DNA from: Plazaster borealis
Taxonomy: Eukaryota > Echinodermata > Asteroidea > Forcipulatida > Labidiasteridae
Direction of reading: 5' to 3'
Assembly (NCBI GenBank): GCA_021014325.1
Contig: CM037473.1
Location: forward strand, 22,496,822 to 22,560,821
DNA length: 64,000 bases
Part shown: positions 1 through 12,500 of the stretch, piece by piece
How positions within the stretch are numbered: the stretch's first letter is position 1
Layout: every line of letters starts with the position of its first letter
Position numbers and translations under genes: made by a program
Notes under the pieces: model-generated
Told to the model about the DNA's origin: nothing
Databases searched by the model: none
What the model saw: only the letters and a program-made list of their open reading frames with translations

Positions 1-208
1 ACGTGTAAGTATGCCTGATGAACAGGGATAATGTTGTAAAATGCCTTGGTCTAGCTACTTGGATAAGTGTGCTCCATGAGAACCCAGTATTATTTCGATA
101 AATACTGATTAATTTAAAAGCAAAAATTTAAGGAAACAATGTAACACTTGCTGCTTTTGATGTGTTTTGGGTGTGATTTTTTGATCTTCAGTTTTTTGGA
201 ACTTGCAT

Positions 209-561
209 TTAAAGGTATTATGCGGGATTGGTAGACCTAACAAAAAAGTCGCAGACAGTATTCATGTTTTGTGTGATCAACCATTATACATGAAATAACA
301 AACCAGTGAAAATTTGGGCTTAATCAATTGTGTGAGACAGGAGATAATGGTGAAAAACCGTGTGAAATTTTCAGCATGTAAACACATGCTGTTGCATGTT
401 TTTAGGTTTTCAGATATGTTTTCTCGAATATAATTTCATTATAGAGGGAAATATTTCACAGAAAAAATAGTTATAGTATGAACTTCAGAAGTAGTAAGCT
501 TTCAGACTAAAATTAAACAATGATGTTTTTTATCCTTACCAATCCTTTATAATACCTTTAA
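209..561. mobile_element. TTAA-flanked inverted-repeat element (MITE), family A
   Basis: It is flanked by TTAA at 209-212 and 558-561. The ends are imperfect inverted repeats: AAAGGTATTATGCGGGATTGG at left, and at right the complement of CCAATCCTTTATAATACCTT. The interior resembles the longer MITE family at 63201. No transposase is present. A diverged 3' part of the same family lies near 27440-27580. Confidence 0.75.
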
Positions 562-1113
562 TGTCACGCATGAAACGTTTCATTCTGCGACAATACTTAG
601 GTCACAAAAAGGTCTCCAACGCACTTAGGATTATGGGTGACCTGTTCACAACAATATACAGTGCTGCTGTATGATTTGCCAAGGGCTTTCTAAAAAATCA
701 AATTTAATACCTGATCTCACAAGAATGCTTAACTTTCAAAAGGTTTGGACTTTGTTTTGGGTTAGTTGACCCTGACAGGTTATTTTCAAATTATTTGAGA
801 ACTTTTTTTTCCTGAAAAAGTGCAGAATTAAATTATATTTTGCAGCTGAACACTTTACATGAATAAGACCATTCAGAGCACTTCATTGCACAGCAACCTC
901 GCTCTTTCTATCTGATAAGATTATTGATTCAATTCACCTGGCGTCATTACCCGCGAAGAACCTTGGTTCTGGCTTATTGCGAGTTGGATTCCCTGAGCAG
1001 TGTGCATTTGAGGTGACACGCACCATTTCTTTATATACAATTTGAGTCTAAAGACCATTGGCAGTTTGTTGGGTTCACATGTTAAGTCAGAGCAAGGAGT
1101 CTGGATGATCTAA
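562..1113. other. Unassigned AT-rich DNA between MITE and minisatellite
   Basis: No exon, TIR or tandem repeat was recognised here. It would be intronic or intergenic to the SLC6 gene. Confidence 0.4.
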
Positions 1114-3072
1114 CAGGGCCACCAGGGACTTACAGGGACACCAAGGCCAAGCCCAGAGACACCAAGGCCAAGCCCAGAGACACAAAGGCCAAGCCCAGGG
1201 ACAACAAGGCCAATCCCAGAGACAACAAGGCCAAGCCCAGAGACACCAAGGCCAAGCCCAGGGACACCACGGCCAAGCTGGGGGCACCAAGGCCAAGCCC
1301 ATAGACACCAAGGCCAAGCCCAGAGACACCAAGGCTAAGCCCAGAGACACCAAGGCCAAGCCCAGAGACACCAAGGCTAAGCCCAGAGACACCAAGGCTA
1401 AGCCCATGGACACCAAGGCCAAGCCCAGAGACACCAAGGCTAAGCCCAGAGACACCAAGGCTAAGCCCAGAGACACCAAGGCTAAGCCCAGAGACACCAA
1501 GGCTAAGCCCAGAGACAACAAGGCTAAGCCCAGAGACAACAAGGCCAAGCCCATGGACACCAAGGCCAAGCCCAGGGACAACAAGGCCAATCCCAGAGAC
1601 ACCAAGGCCAAGCCCAGGGGCACCAGGGCCAAGCCCATAGACACCAAGGCCAAGCCCAGAGACAACAAGGCTAAGCCCAGTGGCACAAGGCCAAGCCCAG
1701 GGGCACCAAGACCAAGCCCATAGACAACAAGGCCAAGCCCAGGGACAACAAGGCCAATCCCAGGGACAACAAGGCCAATCCCAGAGACACCAAGGCTAAG
1801 CCCAGAGACAACAAGGCCAAGCCCATAGACACCAAGGCTAAGCCCAGGGACACCAAGGCCAAGCCCAGAGACACCAAGGCTAAGCCCAGGAACACCAAGG
1901 CCAAGCCCAGGGGCACCAGGGCCAAGCCCATAGACACCAAGGCCAAGCCCAGAGACAACAAGGCTAAGCCCAGGGGCACCAAGGCCAAGCCCAGGGACAC
2001 CAAGGCCAAGCCCAGGGACACCAAGGCCAAGCCCATAGACACCAAGGCCAAGCCCATAGACACCAAGGCCAAGCCCAGAGACACCAAGGCTAAGCCCAGA
2101 GACAACAAGGCTAAGCCCAGAGACAACAAGGCCAAGCCCAGAGACAACAAGGCCAAGCCCAGGGACACCAAGGCCAAGCTGGGGGCACCAAGGCCAAGCC
2201 CATAGACACCAAGGCCAAGCCCAGAGACACCAAGGCCAAGCTGGGGGCACCAAGGCCAAGCCCATAGACACCAAGGCCAAGCCCACAGACACCAAGGCTA
2301 AGCCCAGAGACAACAAGGCTAAGCCCAGAGACAACAAGGCCAAGCCCATGGACACCAAGGCCAAGCCCAGAGACAACAAGGCCAAGCCCATGGACACCAA
2401 GGCCAAGCCCAGAGACACCAAGGCCAAGCTGGGGGCACCAAGGCCAAGCCCATAGACACCAAGGCCAAGCCCAGAGACACCAAGGCTAAGCCCAGAGACA
2501 ACAAGGCTAAGCCCAGAGACAACAAGGCCAAGCCCACAGAAAACAAGGCCAAGCTGGGGGTACCAAGGCCAAGCCCATAGACACCAAGGCCAAGCCCAGG
2601 GACACCAAGGCCAAGCTGGGGGCACCAAGGCCAAGCCCATAGACACCAAGGCCAAGCCCACAGACACCAAGGCTAAGCCCAGAGACAACAAGGCTAAGCC
2701 CAGAGACAACAAGGCCAAGCCCATGGACACCAAGGCCAAGCCCAGGGACAACAAGGCCAATCCCAGAGACACCAAGGCCAAGCCCAGGGGCACCAGGGCC
2801 AAGCCCATGGACACCAAGGCCAAGCTGGGGGCACCAAGGCCAAGCCCATAGACACCAAGGCCAAGCCCAGAGACACCAAGGCCAAGCCCAGAGACAACAA
2901 GGCCAAGCCCATGGACACCAAGGCCAAGCCCAGGGACAACAAGGCCAATCCCAGAGACACCAAGGCCAAGCCCAGGGGCACCAGGGCCAAGCCCATGGAC
3001 ACCAAGGCCAAGCCCAGAGACAACAAGGCCAAGCCCAGTGGCACTAAGGGCAAGCTCAGGGGCAAGAGAGGC
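1114..3072. repeat. 21-bp minisatellite, about 93 units, with higher-order variants
   Basis: The unit is GACACCAAGGCCAAGCCCAGA, with variants at a few positions (GACAAC, CCATAG, GCTAAG) and a recurring AAGCTGGGGGCACC variant. The unit is a multiple of three, so reading frames stay open for hundreds of codons: plus DTKAKPR, minus LGLALVS. The variants recur in larger blocks, for example near 2170, 2240, 2430, 2560, 2620 and 2825, implying duplication of groups of units. It lies downstream of SLC6 exon 6, probably in an intron. Confidence 0.95.
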
Positions 3073-3433
3073 CTTTTTCCAGGCCTGCTAGAGGTGTTAA
3101 CATTTTCAAGGAGGACAGACAGGTACCCGGAAAAGGGATTGTCAGTCATGAACTTCCTTGATCAAAATTTATCAGCTTTTTAGTGTTTGTAAATTGAAAT
3201 ACGTAACTAGTTTTCAGCAAAATTTCTCCTTAATAAACATACAAAATATCACTATACATACAAGTTTAATTTACATTGTTACACATGTCATTTGGTACAA
3301 ACAAGCAGCACAAATACATACAAACAGTATATCTTGAGAGTTGGCATTCATCTTTTCACCTTGAGAATAATGAAATCTTTAGATCAGTAAATTTCAGTTT
3401 TGTTATATTTTGTTGAGTATCATTGATACTTAC

Positions 3434-3568
3434 GTCAACGTTTAGGACCTCATCCCAGTTTGGTTGGAACAGGAACTTGATTCCATCTATTGCGCCCTCT
3501 AGCATGATACCATTGATGAATAGCACCAGGAGGACTAGGTACGGGAATGTTGCAGTGAAGTACACCAC
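3434..3568 (-). CDS. SLC6 transporter exon 6 (TM5-TM6), last exon seen
   Basis: The acceptor TTTCCCTAG precedes 3568 and the donor GTAAGTATC follows 3434. The exon is 45 codons, phase 0 at both ends. It reads [20 protein letters not shown], then [11 protein letters not shown] and QPNWDEVL, matching the TM5-loop-TM6 region of SLC6 proteins. The next family exon (VWxDAAxQIFFS) is not present in 1-3433, so the gene continues off the window. Confidence 0.88.
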
Positions 3569-6500
3569 CTAGGGAAACAACCGTATTTTTTGTATTAATA
3601 CCCTTACAGTCTCAATTTCTTCATTATCCAAGTACCAAAGTGAAGCATTCAGCACGACTGGAGCCAGTAGGCCATAACAAACTTATCAAAGGATCAGGCA
3701 TTCCAGTCTTCTCTTAGTCCAAACAGTTTGGTGTACAGTTCAGTGGCGTAACTAAGGGGGCGTGACCCCCTCCCCCTTGATGTCCGGGCCCCCCTCTTCC
3801 CCCATTTGAGATCTGGAATTTTGGGATTGAACATTTCCAGAGTTTTAATGTGATAATTTCGATGCTTTAAAAACTGTTTTTCCATTTACATGCACACAAT
3901 GTATTTGTTTTTACACAAACGCCAGATTATCTTTTACAAAATTGTAAATTAAATAACAAATGCGCTGAAAAGGTTGTTTCTTTTAAAGAAAAAGGCAAAC
4001 GGAAACTTGGCCAGAAGTGCCCCCCTAGAAAAAAGTGGTGCAACCCCTTGTGCCCCCTAAAATGTTACCCTAGTTACGGCGATGGTAGAGTTACATAGGA
4101 GAGGAGGCAACTGCCTAGGCTGTTTAAGGTATTTATCAATAATAATTAACATTTATCCGATTACACTCAGTCAAGAATCTGACCTTCAAGTTTTTATTTT
4201 ATTGACCAATGGAAAGTTTCATTAAATGAATCATCAGATTTTCAGTTTCCATGCCAGGCGTTATTAGGTATCTAGGTGAAAACACTTTATTTCCTGTCAA
4301 ACCATACCAGGAACAAAGTCTAGATTTGTTTTAGTTTTTCTTACACTGATGCATTTCCTGAAAAAAAAAAATCTGGGTACTAAGAAAACAAAGTTTTTCC
4401 ATGGACTTGTGCAACAAATTTAGCATTCACGGTAAATGTACTCTGTGAATTAACTTGTTTCAGCCCAAGGATGTGATTCAGGCAAGCGTGTCGCAAACTC
4501 TACGGCCGTGACCCAATGAAAAATTCAGGCACTAGACTATGACCATCGGCCATTCGCCGGCCAATTGACCTCCCTGCTGCAGAGGCAATGTCATAAAAAC
4601 AGGGTAAATTATTTATTCCAGCAGTTCGTTTTTGATTAACTGCACTGAATTGATAATAAAAGTTTTAGGAAAAATACCATTCAATGATAGATCGATTCTG
4701 AGGCAATCTATGTTGCAGAGGCTATGATCAAAAGCGATACGATACATTTATATTTTTATCAGATAATCTGGCGTTAGTTTAAAAACAAACACATATTCTG
4801 CTTGTAATAGGAAAAAAAAGGTTTTAAAAACATCAAAATTATCACATTAAAGTTTATAAAATGTAACATTTTACCAGAGCGAAGGACTGTTCTTTGAGAT
4901 GGTCGGTGATAGGATCACTGAGATATAAGGGGTTGAGTTGTTGTATCACTTGAAAACATTGTTTATGAGCAGAAAAATTATGTTCTATCTTCCTGGTGAT
5001 AATTCCCCCCTCCCCTCTCAACATTGTACACGATATTACATCAATGTAACTATCACTATCACTATCAGGCAATCCTAGCTATAGTTGGACCGTCCCTACT
5101 GTAACACTCAAGTTGGGACCGGTCCAAACCATGTAGATGGGACGATTTTACAAAGTTGGGACGAAACAGACAGATTCTTACCTTTCCGGAGGTCTTCAGT
5201 CCTTTGAAGAGACAGAGGTATACAATGACCCAGGCCACCACTAGCAGGGCAAACAACTCCCAGCGCATGCTACCAGTGTCATCGATACGATCTGTTATCT
5301 GCAAGACGCGGTTACTGAAAACAACAAACCCAAAAAAAAGATGAAGGCTTTTTTTAAAATGTCATTAATTTTCATTTATTATTTCTGGTTGTAAAGCCAA
5401 GGATTCTCAGAAAAACGAACTTAATCACTATACAAGCCAAGAACCCCATTGAGAGAAGACAAGAAGGAACATTCAGTTTGAGATGTGTGAGGAAAACCCC
5501 TGAGAAATACTCCAGGAAAACCCACGCAGTCAGGTAGGGACTGAAAACCAAATCCACATAGTGCCCCCCGGTGGGATTCGAACCGGGGTGCTAGAGGTGA
5601 AAGGCGAGGAAAGATACCACTACACCAACACAACCGTCACGAGAGATGATAGACACTCTTGCAGTGATGTCACACGCCGTTAATGTCTGTACATGATCTC
5701 CAATTTTGGGAGACGAGTCACATACATTTAATTAAAATGTTAGCATTTTAATGACTAACTAGTAATAAATAAATACCTGCAGATATTTATTTATTACTAG
5801 GTAATCATTGAAGTGCTACATTTTACTTTCCTCTTTGCAATTACCTGACTAACATGGCTTCCCACCACTTATTATACATTTCATTATAAAGTTTAAATTA
5901 ATGGGTTTAAACAAAAATGTTTTTGATAATATTTGATTTGATTATTTTACAACAAATACGTACTTCTTGTTCCATTGTTCGTCATTATAATCGGCTGAAT
6001 GGGAGGTAAGTCGGAGTGTTCCTGAGATTCCAGCATACAATGGCAGATTTTCGGCCAGGGCTCATGCTAAGGTTCTGCGAATCACGGTTGTGCGTACTCA
6101 ATTTTTGTTCTCTAGAGGATTGCAATCCTCCAGAGAACAAAAAATATTATCAAAGTCAAGAAAATAGCATTTGGAAACACCAACAATCACTGTTGATATT
6201 TTTCAATTGCTGAAATTGAAATAAGCATATTTATAACAGAATGTACACAAAATCTCTGACAAAGCATACACTGATTCTTGTTGTCTTCACTAAAAAAATT
6301 ACCATGTAAAGTTTTGCATATTGCAGTCCGAATCACGGAACTAATTATGAGATTCTTTGTTGTCTTTTCTTTGTCAAGTCAGGGTTTCAATTAAGCAAAA
6401 ATATTTTCAAAGGAAAACGATTACTCAAGACTCTCCCAAAAGTTCCTAAAAAAAATACCGCAGGTGGGCGCAGACAATATTTTTAAATACCGATGTGAAG

Positions 6501-9500
6501 TGGTTAATTTACCAGAGTAGTCCAATAAAGTTAGATTTCAACTTACTGGAAGTATTCCTCTGTTGAAGAGACGGTGTTATTGGGTTTGGTTGATCCATTC
6601 AGAGCCAAGTAGTCCTGGTGGGAGAAGCAATCACCCGTGTTCCAGGCGTTGTTACAGCTATCCCATGGTAGTTTACTCTGCATGGAAGCGATGAGATAGA
6701 ACAACGCCCAGGCTATGATGACATTGTAGTATGTGGTCAAGATGAAGGAAATCATCACTGTAGCTAGGCCCGTACCTGTGTCAATACAACCAAAGCACTC
6801 AATTTAAAGATTGCTTGTGTGCCACGCATATTTTTAACCCTTTAGAGACCATTCATTTCTGTATTATACCATCACAAAGCGCCCAGACATTGTTCATTTC
6901 TGTAAATCAAATTTTGTCAGTAAAAATGTCAACAGAAATAACACGAAACAGAAAATTTAGTTTTGTGTTTAGAAATTTGGACACATGTTAACATACTACA
7001 TTGGAAAATTTCATATCCGGACATGACCTTTACTTTGACCAGGAAGTAGGTCAAACCTTATGGCCGTTTGCGGCCGCTATGGGCATTTTGGTACAAGCCG
7101 CTTGTGGCCGCTATGGTCTCTAAAGGGTTAAACACTTCTCACCGTGTTTATATCACACGTTTAAACATGGCCACGTCATCTCCTCTTTACCAATCAGAAT
7201 GGATAACCGGTTATTTATGAATGATGCTCCAAAACGAAAAACCATAAAATAAATTTGCGTATGCAATGGACACTACCTAATAATACTGGCAAGACAAATT
7301 GTGTATACATGGCTGGTAATGTAAGATAATCATTTCAACTCATTAGGAGTATGCAGCACCAGCAGCCAAATGGGCGTGCACAGGTTGCTAATCATTCACA
7401 TCAAAAACCTCTACCCTTGCAGGCACCCATTTACTCCTGGGTGATGAGAAGCAATGATAGTTAAGTGTCTTGCTCAAGGACATACATGTAAGTTTCAAGA
7501 CTGGTATGTGAACCCACACTCTGCTGACTCGGCCATTGAGTCAAAACACGCTTGACCTCTCGACCATCACTTGCTACATGTTATTGTTACATACTTATTT
7601 GTTCGTGTGTACATTTATGAGGTTCATTATTAAAAGTCAATGACTTTCATCAGTTACAATCTTATCAAATAAATCAATTTTATGATCCAATAAACATAAA
7701 ACCATGAAGGGAATTTTGCTGATTCTACATATTACACATTTTGGGTCTCTCAATGTATACCATGCACCCCCCCCCCCCCGCCCTTTTTCCCCCATACTTT
7801 CCTCTTGTACAGAAGTACCCCCCCCCCTTATATAGCGCTCAAATCCCTCACTCAGTGACGCTCATGGCGCTCTAACATTCAGTATTTTTCCTGTAAGGTA
7901 TTGTCGAGCTATGTTTTTTGAAGTATGAGATCTTTTCCCTTTACAAAGCACCATGTAAATTGTAATGGTTTACAAGGTGCTGTGGCGCAATATGCAGCCC
8001 AATGGTACATTTACTGGACTCGTGCCAATAGTCCAGTAGGTTTTTTACCCCAGCCCTCCTCTTCGATCATCAATTACTTCTCACGCAACGAAAACAACTT
8101 TAGAAGACAGGTCATACAACCACTGTATACTTGAGAGTTAAATATTGATTGCATGTCATGAGTGTACATTATAATGTGCAACTTGCTGACAAAAAAAGGT
8201 GAGTTTTTTAGTGCAATGTATCACAAGCTATGGGTCGTGACCCAAAAGTGGATCGCGAAAACAATTCGGGTTGGTTGACAAACTTTGTCAGAAGTGCTTA
8301 AAGTTACCAGAATACAATCTATCATCAAAAAAATGGTAATTTCTTAACTTATATTTTCACTTTACAATTACTCATAAAATATGTATCCAAAACAAACTGC
8401 CTCAATAAATAATATACAGTACTCCTATTACAATGTTTTTATGTTTTATGATTTTTATCATTTTTTTCCGTTAATGGTATTTATTAATGGCAAACAGTTT
8501 GAGGAGCCGGTCCTCACTGCATAGTAATGACCTTGGTTTGTGGCTGGCCGCTGTTAATGAACCGTGCCTTCCGCTCTGTCTATTAACAGCGGCCAGCCAC
8601 CAAGCCAGTCAATTCCCAGGCAGTGGATTGGCTACTCACACTGTCATTGCCTAAAATGGTTTTGAATGATAGGTCTTATGCCAGCAATATAATATCATAT
8701 GGTGAATGCATACATAATTCTCCGTCAGTTGCCGCCGTAGAAAAGCCATGCAGTAAGATGGTTTTATATATATGGATGGTCAACTTTCATGTACTGGTTA
8801 ATTTTATGGATAGTAGGACTCGTTCTCTCAACACAAGAACATCTACGTTTCTAAGTGTCATCTCTAAAGAGACAACGGCTTTCCTTTGTTTGCAAAATCA
8901 AACAATTGATCGGTGTCCATGAACAAAGGATTTCTATTTCATCATTGCATGTTGCAATGTACAGTAATCCCAATCCACGTATGTGCATATTTCTCACTAT
9001 GATTAAATAATACAATTGGTGTTAATTAGCCATTGTGTGGCCTAACTCTCTAGTTTGGGGTGTTTTTTTAGGGACTCCTTGCCACAGCAGCTGTGGAGCA
9101 CAATCACTGGTGATGTGGGTTCTGTTTGGAGGGCAGCTCAACACTCACAGGCTGTACTAGCAATCCAGCCCATCCCATTACCCGGAACTTGTTTGCCAGG
9201 AATGGATCGTGATCATTATGGCGTCTGTTTAATCAGCACCGAGCGGCATGTTGTTTACAATTTGTGAAATAGCCATGAAGCCATAGCTTCATCTGTGTAG
9301 TTGCGATCAAAATGCTATACATAGCAGGTCGCTAAAAAAAAAACTTAAAAATTACCACGCTTATGTTCAGTTTCATTTACTAAATACTTTATTAAATTTT
9401 TCCCTGTACAAATATTGATCAACAAACCTAACTACTTGATTTTATTATGATCAATGTTTCTGCAATGTTTGTGTACTGGAACATAGCTCAATGAAGCAAT

Positions 9501-12500
9501 TGTAATTAAATTACTGTGTACACATAATTTAATAATGATAACTGATGTAATTTCTTGTTTTTTTCCAAAGAAACAAACCCTGATCACCCTGGGAAGGGTT
9601 ACCGCTGGTTACAAAAATATTTAAATAATACAAATAAGGTTTACATGTACATTATGACCCACGAGTTAGCAAAAAGCATTCATTTTAAACAAATTAGTTG
9701 TAGAATTGATTTTCTTTAACTTAGCAGACACAAAAATACTTGGCTAAGCAATACATAAAACCTTTTCTCTGAGTAGAGGTCATTAAGTTGTCTGTTTCCT
9801 TTAACATACAAAATTCTGCATTGCTTTTCACAAACAGTACCATACATAAGAATTAGGCCTATACATTGGAAGAGAGAACTTACAAAATAAAAATTCTGTA
9901 ATAGAATTATGTGGGCTCTACTACTGTAAACATATTCACGAAATGCAAGTGCCCTAAGTCAGGGCTGAAAAACTGGGCCTAATTTCAGAGCACCATGATA
10001 CTATTACCAACAACCACACAATGGTTCTAAAGTGCCTACATGTACGCTTGGTGAAAGATAGCGGATCAGTGAGTCCATTGAATGAACATTTTCACAGTAT
10101 GGGATATTAGAGAAAATCGTCTGTGTGTGAAGAGGCCAAAGATACACATAGTTGACCTTGTTTGATTGTGTTCCGTTTCTTTGTTGTTGTTTTTTGCTCT
10201 GAAATATAGTTGACCTGTGATAAATGGATGAAATATAATGAAAAGGGGACGTGACCATGTACATGTACATGTACATCAAAATTGGCTTTGTACAGATCTT
10301 TTTATAAGGTTGATTTGAAATATTTGTTAAAGGCACTGAACACGTTTGGTAAATGTCAAAGACCAGTGTTCTCACTTGGTGTATCCCAACATGCATAAAA
10401 TAACAAGCCTGTGAAAATTTGGGCTCAATTGGTCATCGAAGTTGCAAGAAAATGATGAAAAAAACACCTGTGTGTTACAATTTGTTGTGCTTTCAGATAG
10501 GAATAAAAACTTCTTGCAAGAAGTTTCTATTATTTTAGTGAGAAATTACCAGGGGTATGATAGAGGCAATTTCCCCCTGTGAAGTATCCGGCCCAGAACT
10601 GTGGGAATTGACATAGAGTAAGTGTAGGTTTGCGAGACAAATATCAACATCTGATCTTGGACGATTTTCTTTTGAAATCAATAACAATACAAATTGTATG
10701 AGGAATTTTTGATATGTGTGAACAGGCATGATATTTAGTCCTTCGAAAAAAGTAGGGCATTTTTTTGAGCACCAGGCTGACTCATTGTTCATAATGGTGT
10801 CAGGTTTAAGCGGCTTTTCAGGCTTTTTAATAAGGGAATAAAAGAGTGGCGGGGTCGTGGCCGTGCGATAAAGGCCCTTGCCTTCGGCTCGGGCCTTTAT
10901 TCGCACGGCCGCGACCCTGCAAGGTTTTAAACGGCCGTTTAAGAACGAGTCACTACTCATTTATTCCCATTCATAAATGCCTTTTTGTTAAAATGTGAAA
11001 GAATAAGGAAAATCGGTGGTAAAAAGACAATCTCTGACATTCTGTTTGTTAAGCGAATTTTTTAAGTTTGTACATTTTCAAAAACGTTTGTAAAATTCTG
11101 TTTTGTACGCGCATGTACAAAGGATTAGGCTACGCGCGGGAACTAATAGCCATATAATGCGTTCCGCATAAGTAAATTGGCGGAGCTTGCGCATCCAATA
11201 CGCGAAGCCCAGCCGGTTATAAACAGCTCCAGCTGGTCTTTATCAGCCGTTTATACACCCCCACGTGATGTGCTCTCCACCAATAGGAATAGCGAAACTG
11301 TCTGGGGTGTTTATGAATAACAATTTTTCAGAATCTTCCAAGAGAAAAAATATCGGAAATCGGACTAAAGTAGGAGAAGAATATCATGCCTGTTTAACCC
11401 TTTGCACGCTATGGGTGCCAATGCACCTGCAACGTTTATTCCCTCACTGCGTTGGGCACCAATTGGCAGAAGTGGCCATTTGTTTTGCATACAATCGACC
11501 TTTCTTTTGACCCCTGACATCCATCCGGGTAATTTTTGTACACTTCAACATACAGAAGCCATCTTACGAACGAATACACAACAATTTTTCTTGAAAACTC
11601 CTGTAATTTCCAATTTTTTCTGTGCCTGTTATCACCGTAAAACAAAAGGCAGTAACCATTGACGTCACAGCAGCATTCAGGGAGATTTTTGCGGATTCCG
11701 ACTCAGGAAAATCAGAGTTTGAGAATGTTTTGGGAGACGATAGCGATGATAGTCCTTCAGTTTATATGGATTGACACTGTAACACAGGTATTGAAGTCAT
11801 GTCTGTCGATAATGGGGCAACGATGGCATCATTCCTGTGCAAGGAGGGAACGGGGTAGAGCAGTCCAAGATGGTGGTGATTCTTTTGGCGTGCTTCTACC
11901 AAGGGAAAATCATGAACTTTGGAAGTGTGTATTTTCTAAATTCTTGATTCAAAATCAATTCTGTTTGAACTACCTGGTTGCCAGTATTATACTCTACATT
12001 TGTCTTATTTTGCCTTGTGCAATAAAAAAATTCCTTCACACAGAAAAATGCTTTTGAGTACAACCGTGTGTAATTTCAATGATTGTGCAAAAAGATTCCA
12101 GCGGGCAGGAAATAGTGTGTGTAGGGAATGGTAGTGTGCAAAGGGAAAAGAATTCTATCATCAGCATAGAAAACCAATCTCTCTTGGCTGTAATAGCTGG
12201 CTGACACAAGGTGTAGGTTTGAATTTCAATCATGACACTTTTTGTTATTGACAGTTCTCTTCAGTCAGGGTTAAATGGATTCCTGTGAGGGCAGCTCCAT
12301 GGTTCTTGTAAACACACTGTATCCCCCAGGAGCTGAGATTAAAATGCAGTAACTGGGGGCCAAATAACCAGGGTAACATTGTTTGCGTGCCATGAGCCTC
12401 AAAACTGGCAGAATTCCAGTGATTTGGATTGTATTACTTTCCATTATTAGCCTTATTACATTGTAGGCTATAACATCATGTGTGATTCTTGAACCAACAA

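Noticed and set aside
1087..3183. Long ORFs on both strands (up to 578 codons) over 1087-3183
   Set aside because: They are by-products of the 21-bp repeat, whose length keeps frames open; there is no non-repetitive domain, signal or splice context.
8623..9267. Plus ORFs of 99 and 70 codons
   Set aside because: No recognisable motif, no coding-like composition and no matching splice sites.
10535..10960. 141-codon minus ORF
   Set aside because: It runs across a MITE end and the GC-rich palindrome; no family features, so likely chance.
11659..12057. 132-codon plus ORF inside the piggyBac-like element
   Set aside because: It is frame-shifted relative to the acidic transposase-like stretch and shows no domain.
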